Assembly (NCBI RefSeq): GCF_023516575.1
Contig: NZ_JAMGBE010000003.1
Location: 1 to 64,000 of the forward strand
Direction of reading: 5' to 3'
DNA from: Sphingomonas hankyongi
GTDB taxonomy: Bacteria; Pseudomonadota; Alphaproteobacteria; Sphingomonadales; Sphingomonadaceae
DNA length: 64,000 nucleotides
The first letter of the stretch is position 1; each line of letters begins with the position of its first letter. A program made the translations under genes and the position numbers. The notes beneath the pieces are model-generated. The model did no database searches. It saw nothing but the letters and a program-made list of their open reading frames with translations, and had not been told where the DNA came from. Positions 7,574 to 16,038 of the stretch are shown one piece after another.

Positions 7574-8325
7574 CCGTGTCAGGGAACGAGGAGCGAGACG
7601 TCGCGGGCACGGTGGCAGGGAATCAAGGCGATGACTGGCGCCGCAATTCCCGCAACATCGTTCCCAAAGGTGATCACCTGTTGGAGCATGGGATTTACGC
7701 GCTGCATCACAAGGATCCGCGCGCGAAACCATTCCTCCTGCTACGATCGCAGGTGCTCAATGCGCTTGGTCACCTCAAGGGCAGCGTGCTTGCGGTCACA
7801 TCGGCCTCTGCACTCAATGGAAAGTCACACGTCGCCGCGAATCTCGCGTGCGCCATCAGCCGCGTCAGGGAGACGAGGTTGGTCGATTTGCATCTGCGCC
7901 GGCCTGTTATCGGCGACCGCTTCGGCCTGCCTCAAGTCGAGGGCATTAGTTCCTACCTGGAGGGGAGCAACGATCTCGGGCAACTGAGCTTTCGGATCCA
8001 GGACGAACAGCTCGCAATTCACGCCGCAGGACGGCCGACTGAAGACTCGTCCGATCTCCTATTATCGCCTCGGCTGGGCAAGCTGATGTCGAAGTGGCAA
8101 GATGGGCCCGACGAGCCGATATGTATCGTCGACACGCCGCCCGTCCTCGAGAACGACGACATGCTTCTAATATCCAAGCAAGTCGACGGGATCCTTTTCG
8201 TGGTCGAAGAGGGGCGGACGACACGCCACGAGATGATGGAGTCCTTCCGGCTGCTGAACGGAACGCCGGTGATTGGGACAATCTTGAACAAATCGATTGC
8301 TCCCTTGGCTGCCCTACACGGCTAG
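7570..8325 (+). CDS. CpsD/CapB-like P-loop ATPase, divergent and without a tyrosine tail
   Basis: This is a 251-residue relative of bacterial tyrosine kinases. The P-loop (SASALNGKS, about residues 78-86) keeps GKS but replaces the usual TPGEGKS spacing residues. Walker A' is LVDLHLRRP and Walker B is CIVDTPPVLEND. The C-terminus (GTILNKSIAPLAALHG) has no tyrosine cluster, so autophosphorylation as in Wzc is not expected. I prefer the GTG at 7570, which forms a GTGA overlap with the upstream stop and has AAAGG seven bases before it. A TTG at 7546 is possible. It probably powers or regulates the chain-length protein encoded upstream. Confidence 0.82.
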   Translation: MTVSGNEERDVAGTVAGNQGDDWRRNSRNIVPKGDHLLEHGIYALHHKDPRAKPFLLLRSQVLNALGHLKGSVLAVTSASALNGKSHVAANLACAISRVRETRLVDLHLRRPVIGDRFGLPQVEGISSYLEGSNDLGQLSFRIQDEQLAIHAAGRPTEDSSDLLLSPRLGKLMSKWQDGPDEPICIVDTPPVLENDDMLLISKQVDGILFVVEEGRTTRHEMMESFRLLNGTPVIGTILNKSIAPLAALHG

Positions 8326-8330
8326 CCTGA

Positions 8331-8954
8331 ATGAGGTACGTATTTCTAACGGCGGTACTCGCTATAGTGTTTTTGGCGAGCTGCGATCGCACTGAGCGTG
8401 CAACGGCCGAGTCATCTGATCTGCACGTTAATGCAGCTGCGATCACTAAGAGCGAGATTCCTCCGCTCACCTGGGGCGCGAAGCTGTTAGCAGTTATCCC
8501 GGACCGCGGCGATGATAGTCTACCAACGATGGCTTCCGTCAGGAGCGCGTTCGGCGACTGCCGACTGATTGACGGTCCAGCGGTGCACGGCCGGTGTCCT
8601 CTTGAAACTGGTAACAATGATGCACTTGGCGCTTCAACGGTTGAAATCCGAGTAGACCATGCCGGTGATCGCGCGCGGGCCATCCGTTTGAGAGCTTGCT
8701 GCTCAACAGACGACGCGTTCTTCCAACCCATCGCGCGCGAGTCCGTCATTCGATCGGAGCTAATATGTCCGGAGCTCACGATAGTCGCGTCTGAATCGGC
8801 GCAGGCCTTCAGAGTATCGGCGCCTGGCAAGCGCGATTTTGTCTACATGAAGTCGGCCCAAAACTCTTCGGATGGTCGCTCAATCAGTCTCACCGTGCTG
8901 TTAAATCCCGTTTCGCCTGGGAATGAGTGCGCGGCGCTCGGCCAAGTCCAATGA
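8331..8954 (+). CDS. Lipoprotein of unknown function
   Basis: The 207-residue product begins with a lipoprotein signal peptide ending in the lipobox LASC, so the mature protein should be anchored to a membrane by Cys18. The body has several cysteines (including CC in RACCSTDD) that could form disulfides in the periplasm. No known domain is recognised. It starts six bases after the CpsD-like gene and is probably in the same operon, which suggests a role in polysaccharide export or surface assembly. That is inference only. Confidence 0.65.
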   Translation: MRYVFLTAVLAIVFLASCDRTERATAESSDLHVNAAAITKSEIPPLTWGAKLLAVIPDRGDDSLPTMASVRSAFGDCRLIDGPAVHGRCPLETGNNDALGASTVEIRVDHAGDRARAIRLRACCSTDDAFFQPIARESVIRSELICPELTIVASESAQAFRVSAPGKRDFVYMKSAQNSSDGRSISLTVLLNPVSPGNECAALGQVQ

Positions 8955-9061
8955 TAACTACGGTTTTTAAAGCCAAGCGATGATCGGCTTATTCGCGGAG
9001 GCGCGGGTCGACTAGAAAATGGCTTTTGTCCCAAAACGATACGGACTCTTAACTTTTTGTT

Positions 9062-9082
9062 AAAATCGGTTGACTCGATTTT
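9062..9082. promoter_or_regulatory. Palindrome upstream of a PEPxxWA gene
   Basis: AAAATCG (9062-9068) and CGATTTT (9076-9082) are perfect inverted arms separated by seven bases. They lie in a 276-base intergenic region upstream of the gene at 9231, so they could be an operator. The arm content could also form an RNA hairpin ending in TTTT that terminates the upstream operon. Confidence 0.35.
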
Positions 9083-9230
9083 GCGTCGTGGCATGTTCCA
9101 AACCTAATAGGGGCGATTCTCGGGAGTCTTCCTGCATTGATGAACGTCGTCGCGTTATGCGTGGCGGCGAACGTGTAACTGCGCCGACTCTCGAGTTTGA
9201 GCTAAGTCGCGCCGTGTAGGGGCTAGTGCG

Positions 9231-10019
9231 TTGAGTAAGCGAGTTTGTGTGATCGCTGGATTCCTCGCGCTCGCCGCGACGCCCGCAAGTGCGGAGACCT
9301 TCAATTTCGCGACCGGTCCCAACAGCGGTACCACAGCTTCTTCGCTGAACTTCACGTCGGGTGGCCACTCCGTCAGCCTTAACGGATACACGTTCGCCAA
9401 TAGCCTCAGCCCCGGAGCGCTCGACGGTCTCAACCTCTATTCAACCACCTTCCACAGCGGAGCCACGCTGAGCTACAGCAATCGCGGCGTCGGGATCTGC
9501 TCGAGCACGGAGACAGGCGGGACTACAGGAAACAGCGCAGGTTGTCCTGAAATCGACAGTGCTGACGAGCAGGGACGCAACCGGGTCAATGTAAACGAGG
9601 CGCTGCTCCTGTCCTTTACTGGAACTCCGGCAGTCGATCTCCTGAGCGCAGTTCTGAACATCGTAGATGACAACGATACGCTCGGAATTTACGGCGTCAG
9701 CGCAACCGGCACTCTCGATTTCCTCGGCTTTACGGGCACGATCTTGAATCCGACTGGCGGGTTTACGGTTACGCCGATTCAGACCAACACGAATGCCGAG
9801 TATCAGCTGACGTTCACGCCCGCATTGGGCAGTTTCTCCGCATATCTCTTCACGACCATGACCAACGGCACAACGCCGACCACTGGTGATGGGTATCGGC
9901 TGCGGTCGCTCACGATCGCTGCGGTGCCGGAGCCTGCCACGTGGGCGCTGATGCTTGTCGGATTTGGTCTCGTTGGATTTCAGATGCGCCGAAGGCGGCG
10001 CGTGATTTTGGCAGCGTAA
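9231..10019 (+). CDS. PEPxxWA-CTERM sorted protein
   Basis: The product has 262 residues: a signal peptide (VIAGFLALAATPASA), a Thr/Ser/Gly-rich beta-sandwich-like body, and a sorting tail of VPEPATWALM, a hydrophobic helix and RRRRR. The start is a TTG with GGGG nine bases upstream. A GTG at codon 7 is an alternative that keeps the signal peptide. The protein should be exported, processed by the exosortase at 13445-14368 and placed on or outside the outer membrane. It is the first of three adjacent PEPxxWA genes separated by hairpins. The body has no recognised domain. Confidence 0.88.
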   Translation: MSKRVCVIAGFLALAATPASAETFNFATGPNSGTTASSLNFTSGGHSVSLNGYTFANSLSPGALDGLNLYSTTFHSGATLSYSNRGVGICSSTETGGTTGNSAGCPEIDSADEQGRNRVNVNEALLLSFTGTPAVDLLSAVLNIVDDNDTLGIYGVSATGTLDFLGFTGTILNPTGGFTVTPIQTNTNAEYQLTFTPALGSFSAYLFTTMTNGTTPTTGDGYRLRSLTIAAVPEPATWALMLVGFGLVGFQMRRRRRVILAA

Positions 10020-10050
10020 TGGGAGTTCTCGGCCATTCGCTGTTTCGGGC

Positions 10051-10077
10051 CTGCTTGCCCAGTTTCGCGGCAAGCAG
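10051..10077. terminator. Stem-loop between PEPxxWA genes
   Basis: CTGCTTGCC (10051-10059) pairs perfectly with GGCAAGCAG (10069-10077). There is no T-run, and the ribosome site of the next gene follows directly, so it may act as a processing or attenuation element. Confidence 0.45.
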
Positions 10078-10094
10078 AAGTAAGGAGAACAGGG

Positions 10095-10736
10095 ATGATT
10101 AGGCGATGCATTTTAGGAATGGCGGCGGCGCTGGCGATCACTGCATCGCCGGCCAATGCCGCAACTATTATCAACGGGAGTTTCGAGGACGGTCCTGACC
10201 CTGGAAGTTTCACTGAACACGTGGCCGGCGATACGAGTATCACTGGCTGGACCGTGAGCAGTGGGACGATCGATTATATCGGCAGTTACTGGGAGACGCC
10301 GTTCGGCGAAAACAGCATTGACTTGGCCGGGTCTTCTCTTGGGTCGATTACCCAGGAACTCACTGGCCTCAATATCGGGCAAGGATATACGATCACCTTC
10401 TGGGCCTCAAAGAACCCTGATGGCGGCTCCGATCCACGTACGGGCCTCGTGTCGGTCGGTGGTCAAACCGGTGCCTTTGCCTATTCGGCTTTCAATTCCC
10501 TCGCAGATATGCAGTGGGCTCCGTACAGCTTCTACTTCGTGGCGGACGCGACGAGCATGTTCCTGACGTTTGCCGCGGACGCAAGCGCTGGCTGCTGTTT
10601 TGGGCCGGCGCTTGATAACGTGGGCATCATTGATGCCGTGCCCGAGCCTGAGGTTTGGGCAATGCTGCTTCTCGGTTTCTTCGGAATCGGCGTGCAGATG
10701 CGTCGCCGTGGGGTGCTGCGAACTGTCACGGCTTGA
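10095..10736 (+). CDS. Choice-of-anchor C type PEPxxWA-CTERM protein
   Basis: The 213-residue protein has a signal peptide (MAAALAITASPANA). It then carries the features of the choice-of-anchor C/DUF642-like fold: INGSFEDGP near the start, ITGWTVSSGTIDYIG, NSIDLAG and GYTITFWASKNPDG. This is a galactose-binding-like beta sandwich often seen in exosortase or LPXTG-anchored proteins. The tail VPEPEVWAMLL plus a hydrophobic helix and MRRRG is the sorting signal. AAGGAG upstream of ATG 10095 fixes the start. It may bind carbohydrate, which would suit a polysaccharide matrix, but this is inferred from the fold. Confidence 0.88.
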   Translation: MIRRCILGMAAALAITASPANAATIINGSFEDGPDPGSFTEHVAGDTSITGWTVSSGTIDYIGSYWETPFGENSIDLAGSSLGSITQELTGLNIGQGYTITFWASKNPDGGSDPRTGLVSVGGQTGAFAYSAFNSLADMQWAPYSFYFVADATSMFLTFAADASAGCCFGPALDNVGIIDAVPEPEVWAMLLLGFFGIGVQMRRRGVLRTVTA

Positions 10737-10746
10737 CCAGTTTTGG

Positions 10747-10779
10747 GGTGTTCGCTGAGTTCGAGGTCCGGCGAACACC
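10747..10779 (+). terminator. Stem-loop between PEPxxWA genes
   Basis: GGTGTTCGC (10747-10755) and GCGAACACC (10771-10779) are perfect inverse complements just after the stop at 10736, followed a few bases later by AAATTTT. It is probably a terminator or partial attenuator. Confidence 0.5.
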
Positions 10780-10811
10780 TCAATAAATTTTGTTGAGTAG
10801 GGAGGATGATC

Positions 10812-11423
10812 ATGTCCAGACTACTTCTTGTCGGCGCTGCAGCTTTAGCAGTAATTAGTGCTTCGCCTGCATCGGCTGCGACGATCATTAACGAGACGTT
10901 CGAAAGCGGTTACGGCGTGTTCACGCCCAGCGGACGGGTCGATATCCTCACTGGCAACGATTATGTTCCGTGCTGCGGAACGTTCGGGTCCGCCGCCAGC
11001 ATGGCGAACCACTTTGTGTCTTTTGGCAGCGGAAACGAGCCGAGCGGCACGATCATGAGCACCAGTTTCAATACCGTGCTAGGCTCCCTCTATACGTTGT
11101 CCTTCGATTTCGCTGCACTCGGCAGCGGTACGGAATCCCTCATTTTCCAGGTGGCGGGTCAAACGTTTACGGTGAACCCCATCGCGAACAATAATCTCGA
11201 CACGACCTTCGCCAATACGTCGTTCAACTTCGCGGGCACTGGTGGTTTGACGACGCTAACGATCTTCAGCGGCGGCATCGCTAACGTCGATGCAATCGTC
11301 GACAACATCTCGGTCGTGGATGCCGTGCCTGAGCCTGGAATTTGGGCCATGCTTTTGCTCGGCTTTGGGGCAATTGGCTGGCAACTGCGGCGTCGTGGTC
11401 GTCCACAAATCCTAACTGCGTAA
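10812..11423 (+). CDS. PEPxxWA-CTERM sorted protein
   Basis: GGGAGG lies six bases before ATG 10812, so I prefer it to the ATG two codons earlier. The 203-residue product has a signal peptide ending SPASA. A beta-rich body follows, opening TIINETFESGYGVF with a CC pair (VPCCGTF) and the PEP-protein-like close VDAIVDNISVVDA. The tail is VPEPGIWAMLL, a hydrophobic helix and RRRGR. The paired cysteines and the N-terminal TIIN opening also occur in the neighbour at 10095 (GCCFG, TIINGSFE), suggesting distant paralogy. It is a likely substrate of the exosortase encoded 2 kb downstream. Confidence 0.88.
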   Translation: MSRLLLVGAAALAVISASPASAATIINETFESGYGVFTPSGRVDILTGNDYVPCCGTFGSAASMANHFVSFGSGNEPSGTIMSTSFNTVLGSLYTLSFDFAALGSGTESLIFQVAGQTFTVNPIANNNLDTTFANTSFNFAGTGGLTTLTIFSGGIANVDAIVDNISVVDAVPEPGIWAMLLLGFGAIGWQLRRRGRPQILTA

Positions 11424-11471
11424 ACTGCTGACTGTTCTTCGTCCCGTAAACGAGGAGCTTGTGAGCAGTCC

Positions 11472-11503
11472 GGCGCCGGCGCTTCCCGAGGAGCGCCGGC
11501 GCC
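11472..11503. terminator. Bidirectional terminator between convergent genes
   Basis: GGCGCCGGCGCT (11472-11483) and AGCGCCGGCGCC (11492-11503) form a perfect 12-bp stem with an 8-base loop. It lies between the ends of a plus-strand PEPxxWA gene and the minus-strand EpsD gene. Confidence 0.6.
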
Positions 11504-11569
11504 GCTCTATGTAAACCACGTCAGGCATGAGCGTGCTCAGCGTGAGATTGGGCCTCTCACTATGCCACG

Positions 11570-12403
11570 TTACTTCTTCTTAGGTTCGTAGCCTGGCTGG
11601 TACGTGATTTTCGCGCTCTTCTTGAGGCCCGCGACTTGAGACTCAATACTCTTTGCGAACCGCTGCTGTTGGAGCAGTTGGCTCGCATACTGAATCCGCG
11701 CTTCTTCGGGTATCGCTGCCGGCTGCTTCTCGCGGATGACATTCGCGAGGACCATCTGGCCGTTTGATATGATGAAAACCTCACCCGGCGGCAGATTGTC
11801 GATGCGGTCTGCGAGCGTCCGACTGACGCTTGTGGTGTCGAACACCGTCGGCACCCGCTCAAATCGAATGGCGGCCTGCTTCAACAAATCAGCCACCTCA
11901 TCCAGAGATTTCGCCTGCTCAATGAATTTCACATCATTGGCGTTCGACGGCTGAAGAAAGCGGATCTGCTCCAGGATCATGAGCTTTCGATTGTTGAAGA
12001 TGCCGGGATTCTGCTTGATGAAATTCTCCGCCTCCTGCCGGGTAGGCGGCTTTACTTTGCTCATCATGTGACGTTGTGCGAGGCCGGCAAGGTCATTCTC
12101 TTCGCTTCGTTGGCGGGAAAGAATGTACTCGCTCGATTTATCCAGGCCTTCGTCTTGAGCCGCTTTCACCAGAAGCTTGCGCGCAATCAGACGTTCAACG
12201 ATGGTTTGCTTAACGGCGGGGTCCTCGGCCTTTTTGCCGAGCTTGTTCGCAAGCAGCTCCGCGTTAAGTTCGGAAAGGGTAATCTCTTCCCCGTTCACCC
12301 GCGCTATGACTTGTCCAGTCGGTGAGCTGTCTGATTTGCCGCAGCCCGAAACGCCCACGCATACCGCAAGCGCTACTGACGCTCGCAACCATGAAATTTT
12401 CAC
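11570..12403 (-). CDS. epsD: EpsD-family peptidyl-prolyl isomerase lipoprotein
   Basis: This 277-residue protein has a lipoprotein signal ending VGVSGC (Cys21) and a SurA-like N-terminal chaperone region (VIARVNGEEITLSELNAELL). A parvulin-like PPIase region follows (MILEQIRFLQ, ADRIDNLPPGEVFIISNGQMVLANV). EpsD proteins accompany exosortase and exopolysaccharide genes and probably fold exported substrates in the periplasm. The parvulin domain is degenerate, as is usual in this family. The gene is divergent from the XrtV accessory gene across 111 bp, so the two may share a control region. Confidence 0.85.
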   Translation of the reverse strand: MKISWLRASVALAVCVGVSGCGKSDSSPTGQVIARVNGEEITLSELNAELLANKLGKKAEDPAVKQTIVERLIARKLLVKAAQDEGLDKSSEYILSRQRSEENDLAGLAQRHMMSKVKPPTRQEAENFIKQNPGIFNNRKLMILEQIRFLQPSNANDVKFIEQAKSLDEVADLLKQAAIRFERVPTVFDTTSVSRTLADRIDNLPPGEVFIISNGQMVLANVIREKQPAAIPEEARIQYASQLLQQQRFAKSIESQVAGLKKSAKITYQPGYEPKKK

Positions 12404-12514
12404 AAAACGCCCCCTCGGTACAACAACGCTTGACGCAGGCGCGCCACCGGTGTGAGCTTAGTCACCCGGCGGTAATCGTCAAAGCTTTTCTGTTACTTAA
12501 ACGAGGGTGTCGCG

Positions 12515-12760
12515 ATGCACACTGTGTATGATTGGGTCACGATCGCGATATTCGCCGGCCTCTTGGTTCTGTTCCTGCATAGGTCGTCGGATGAGGCGCC
12601 TCGCGACAAGCTGGTCCACTATCTCATCGCGGGAGCCGGATGCGCGACGGTCAATTATCTCGGCAATGAGGGGATGCACTTACTCGCCGTCCTCGGACTA
12701 GCCGGCGTGCTGGCATTCATACAGCTGACACTCCGCCCCCTTGGAGCCAACGCGCGCTAA
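12515..12760 (+). CDS. XrtV sorting system accessory protein
   Basis: The 81-residue product has two hydrophobic helices, one at the N-terminus (VTIAIFAGLLVLFLH) and one near the C-terminus (LLAVLGLAGVLAFIQL). Between them is a conserved polar centre (PRDKLVHYLIAGAGCATVNYLGNEG). Size, topology and position beside EpsI and the exosortase match the small accessory protein of exosortase-V systems. It is predicted to sit in the inner membrane. Its role in sorting is not biochemically known. GAGGG lies before the ATG. Confidence 0.75.
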   Translation: MHTVYDWVTIAIFAGLLVLFLHRSSDEAPRDKLVHYLIAGAGCATVNYLGNEGMHLLAVLGLAGVLAFIQLTLRPLGANAR

Positions 12761-12761
12761 G

Positions 12762-13448
12762 TCAGGAGCGTCCAAGAAGCGCGAGCCGGCCTACGGAAGT
12801 GGATCCAACACTGAGCTGTCCCAGAAAGCTCGACAGCAGGTCCCTCGACTGAACCGGATTCCCGTCGAGCATCGAAGCCCGGACCAGAATTCCGTCCGGA
12901 ATAATGCCGCGAACGCTGTCAGTCAGCCGCGCAATATGCTGCTGCAGCCACGAGTTTGGAAAAGAATCACCTAGCCGGACCCAATAGAGCACCTGTTCAA
13001 TACGCTCATCCCGGGATGCGGTGAAAAAGGTCGCAGGTACCGAAGTGGCCCCGGTAATTGGTACGCCAATGGATTGGACGTCGCGAATGGCAAAGCCTGC
13101 CGCCGGATAGCAAAACTCCGGGCGGTGGACTTGGAGAGTGTCGCTCTGGGTCGTTCCGTATGCGATGAGCAGCATAATGCCGGCGCTTCCATCCGACAGA
13201 TACACCCGGCTGATTTCCTGGTCGTACCTATTCTTCTTTCCGGCTTCGGCAGGACGGACAACATCGGCAGTGTCAGCGGCTATCCAGTGACCTACGCGGT
13301 CAGGGATTTCGTCGTTGAGTGGTCGATTGATGGGGGTGACCGCGCGTGTCCGAATCTGAAGGCCCGTTGCGGCTGCTGACGCGCCGATCATGAGTCCTCC
13401 CAGCAGAAGGTTCCTCCGTGATAGCCGCGAATCTAGGGGATTAATCAT
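12762..13448 (-). CDS. epsI: EpsI-type exosortase-associated protein
   Basis: The start is ATG 13448, which overlaps the exosortase stop as ATGA. A much longer upstream frame is only a shadow of the exosortase gene. The 228-residue product has a twin-arginine N-terminal helix (SRRNLLLGGLMIG) and the EpsI hallmark HRPEFCYPAAGF (residues 108-119). The C-terminal region has YWVRLGDSFPNSW, matching the family. EpsI occurs as a separate protein here rather than fused to the exosortase. It probably acts at the periplasmic face together with exosortase, but its chemistry is unknown. Confidence 0.88.
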   Translation of the reverse strand: MINPLDSRLSRRNLLLGGLMIGASAAATGLQIRTRAVTPINRPLNDEIPDRVGHWIAADTADVVRPAEAGKKNRYDQEISRVYLSDGSAGIMLLIAYGTTQSDTLQVHRPEFCYPAAGFAIRDVQSIGVPITGATSVPATFFTASRDERIEQVLYWVRLGDSFPNSWLQQHIARLTDSVRGIIPDGILVRASMLDGNPVQSRDLLSSFLGQLSVGSTSVGRLALLGRS

Positions 13449-14368
13449 CCTGCGCCGAGCCGTTGGCGAATGGGCCTGAGTAGATGGTCGATAGTGAAGA
13501 TCATCAGCACCGCGAGGGCAAAAGTCATCATACCCGCCAGGTCGTGCAGAAAGCTTTGTGCCACTTCGTCGCCAGCATAATAGTTCAATAAGATCAGGAC
13601 CACGACGCGCACGAAATTGGCGAAGATGGCGCAAGGCACGACAAAGAAGAGAAGAAAGAGTGCGTAACGCCAGCTGGAGCTGTGCATCAGGTAAACGTAA
13701 AAAAGGCCAATCGCTGAAAGGCTGATGATCGCGTTCAAGCCGGAGCAGGCAGCAGCGACCAGCAATTGATACGGTCCAACCTGGAGCGTTACGCCGGTAT
13801 TTGCGACGGGATAACCAAGGCCATGGAGAAGGGCGGTTGCAGCTTCCGAGATTCCCAGCTTCATAGGTTGGGTAAGGATTGCGACCACCGTGTCTGGCAG
13901 AGGTATCAAGAACGCGAGATAGACTAGCGGAAACCATAGAACGCGAACCGCTGGCGCGCCGCCCAGAGCAAAGATCAAGCCGTACAGGCTGGCCATCAGC
14001 CCGAAAACCTCAATGCCCAACACGCCGACAAGGCGTCCGAAGACGTAGACGAAAAGAGCAGGGGCCATCCAAGCCAGTGCATGCTTCAATGCTGGCGGCC
14101 GGGCGACGAGAAGCATCCGCGGCCAGAGTCTCGCCAAAAGCCATATGCCTGAGGCCAGGACGATCGGTCCGTGAGCGCCGTCCTCAGTCGACCAAATTTC
14201 ACTTGCCACCGAGACGATCGTCGGGATCGCGAGTGCGGCAATCCCCAGAATTAGCGGCCAGTACTCCTTGAAGCGCTGGCTGAAGACGCGCCACAGGTCA
14301 TTTGTTTGGGGCGTTGGCGAGGGGGGCGCGACGGACGACATCAGCCGACGGTCACCTGGCAGAAGCAT
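13445..14368 (-). CDS. xrtV: Exosortase (V type)
   Basis: This 307-residue polytopic membrane protein has about eight helices. The three exosortase active-site residues are visible in order: Cys208 in AACSGLNA, Arg254 in IFANFVRV and His275 in FLHDLAGM. Exosortases are transpeptidase-like enzymes that recognise PEP-CTERM tails, here the PEPxxWA form found in four proteins of this window. The V-type assignment rests on the PEPxxWA substrates, the separate EpsI and the adjacent accessory protein. ATG 14341 is an alternative start. The gene runs into epsI with a 4-base overlap. Confidence 0.9.
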   Translation of the reverse strand: MLLPGDRRLMSSVAPPSPTPQTNDLWRVFSQRFKEYWPLILGIAALAIPTIVSVASEIWSTEDGAHGPIVLASGIWLLARLWPRMLLVARPPALKHALAWMAPALFVYVFGRLVGVLGIEVFGLMASLYGLIFALGGAPAVRVLWFPLVYLAFLIPLPDTVVAILTQPMKLGISEAATALLHGLGYPVANTGVTLQVGPYQLLVAAACSGLNAIISLSAIGLFYVYLMHSSSWRYALFLLFFVVPCAIFANFVRVVVLILLNYYAGDEVAQSFLHDLAGMMTFALAVLMIFTIDHLLRPIRQRLGAG

Positions 14369-14565
14369 TCACGCACTCACATACCCCCGCCAATACGCAT
14401 ACAGCGCTGTACTGAAGCGACACAATAATAAGTATCCGCTTGTGTTAAAGCGATTTTTAAGCACGATGCCGCCGTCTCGGCAATGAGTCGAATCTGCGGC
14501 TGTAGTCGAGCTTGAGTAGAGCAATCGGGCTTGGTGTGACCGTCCGGTTTGCAGGGGTGGCGTAC

Positions 14566-16038
14566 ATGGGGGTTGCGGTAGTGGCGGGGCGTGTTGTTCA
14601 GGGTTCATCGGCGCAGGCGAAGAGCGGTTTTCGTCTGCACCTCAGCCTGGCGGCTACCAGTTGGGCATGTCGCGTGCTTGAGCTAGCAGCGGTCTGCCTT
14701 GCGAGCATCGGGACTACTTGGTTCTACGAGCTCCGCGTACCCGCCGATTTGGCTGCCAACTACGGCCGCCTGACGCTGCTTTCAGGCGTCCTTTACCTCA
14801 TCATTTCAGAGTCTCTCGGGGCCAACGAGGTCGAGGCTCAGTTGTCCTTGCGCAATGCGCTAGGACGAGTGCTGACGTCTTGGGCGGTGACCGCTGGTTC
14901 TCTTTTGTTGGTTGGATTCCTTCTGAAGGTCACTGAGGACTTCTCGCGGATTTGGGTGGTCGCATTCCTCACGTCCGGTGCAGTGGCCTTGATGCTGACC
15001 AGGGGTGCAGTCACTCCGCTAACGCGCCATATGAAGGGCCAGGGCGTCTTCAATCAACGCGTGGCGATTTACGGCGCGGGCCCCCAAGGATCGCGGCTCG
15101 CGTCTTACATATTGGGTCACGAAAAATTGACCCTCACAATAAATGGATTCTACGATGATCGCGTGCCGTCAAAGCTGGAAACCCATGGGCTACCGCTCTT
15201 GGGTGGCTCGCAGCAATTGATCGACGACGTTCGCCGGGACCTTGTTGATCAAGTTATCGTCGCGTTACCTTGGTCTGCAGAAAAACGGCTACGCGAAATC
15301 GTAGAGAAGATTGCCCTGACGCCTGTCCGCATTCGGCTTGCGCCTGACGTTGCAGGCCTCGTGTTCGCGCAGCGCTCAGTCGTGCTGCTCGGTGAAGTGC
15401 CCGTTGTTACAGTATTTGAACGACCGATTTCCGGCGTCGACCAGGCGTTGAAGTGGCTCGAGGATCATGTCCTGGGGATGTTCATCCTCTTGCTCGCGGC
15501 GCCGGCGATGGCGGTGATCGCGCTGGCCATCAAGCTGGACTCACCTGGCCCGGTGTTCTTCCGTCAGCAGCGCGAGGGCTTCAACAGCCGGCCATTCATG
15601 GTCTGGAAGTTCCGCAGCATGTACGTGGATCGCTGCCAGGGTGATGCAATCGATCAGGCCCAGCGCAACGATCCGCGGATCACCCGTGTCGGGGCATTCC
15701 TGCGTAAGACAAGCCTTGATGAGCTCCCTCAACTGTTCAATGTGCTCCTCGGGCATATGTCGCTGGTCGGTCCGCGACCGCATGCGCCGTCGACGCGCGC
15801 TGGCGGCAGGGTCTTCTCGGAGGTCATCGCCCGGTACGCGGCTCGCCATAATGTCAAGCCGGGGATGACAGGCTGGGCACAAGTCTGCGGATGGCGAGGC
15901 GAAACGCACACCGAAGAGCAGTTGCAGAAACGTTTCGAGCACGACCTGTTTTACATTGAAAATTGGTCGCTGTGGTTCGACCTCTACATCCTCATGCGCA
16001 CTGCCGGTACGGTGGTGATGCGGCGGGGCGCGTATTGA
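14566..16038 (+). CDS. Undecaprenyl-phosphate sugar phosphotransferase (WcaJ/PssY-like)
   Basis: The protein has 490 residues, the standard size for initiating polyprenyl-phosphate hexose-1-phosphate transferases. It has several N-terminal membrane helices, a CoA-binding-like Rossmann section (VAIYGAGPQGSRLASYI) and the C-terminal catalytic domain. That domain carries DSPGPVFFRQQREGF, VWKFRSM, LRKTSLDELPQLFNVL and MSLVGPRPHA. It starts the lipid-linked glycan by transferring glucose- or galactose-1-phosphate. AGGGG upstream supports ATG 14566, although in-frame TTG or GTG codons lie further upstream. It overlaps the next gene as TGATG. Confidence 0.92.
   Translation: MGVAVVAGRVVQGSSAQAKSGFRLHLSLAATSWACRVLELAAVCLASIGTTWFYELRVPADLAANYGRLTLLSGVLYLIISESLGANEVEAQLSLRNALGRVLTSWAVTAGSLLLVGFLLKVTEDFSRIWVVAFLTSGAVALMLTRGAVTPLTRHMKGQGVFNQRVAIYGAGPQGSRLASYILGHEKLTLTINGFYDDRVPSKLETHGLPLLGGSQQLIDDVRRDLVDQVIVALPWSAEKRLREIVEKIALTPVRIRLAPDVAGLVFAQRSVVLLGEVPVVTVFERPISGVDQALKWLEDHVLGMFILLLAAPAMAVIALAIKLDSPGPVFFRQQREGFNSRPFMVWKFRSMYVDRCQGDAIDQAQRNDPRITRVGAFLRKTSLDELPQLFNVLLGHMSLVGPRPHAPSTRAGGRVFSEVIARYAARHNVKPGMTGWAQVCGWRGETHTEEQLQKRFEHDLFYIENWSLWFDLYILMRTAGTVVMRRGAY

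Noticed and set aside
13449-13937. N-terminal extension of EpsI by about 160 residues
   Set aside because: This stretch is the exosortase gene in another frame. EpsI starts at ATG 13448 with an ATGA overlap.
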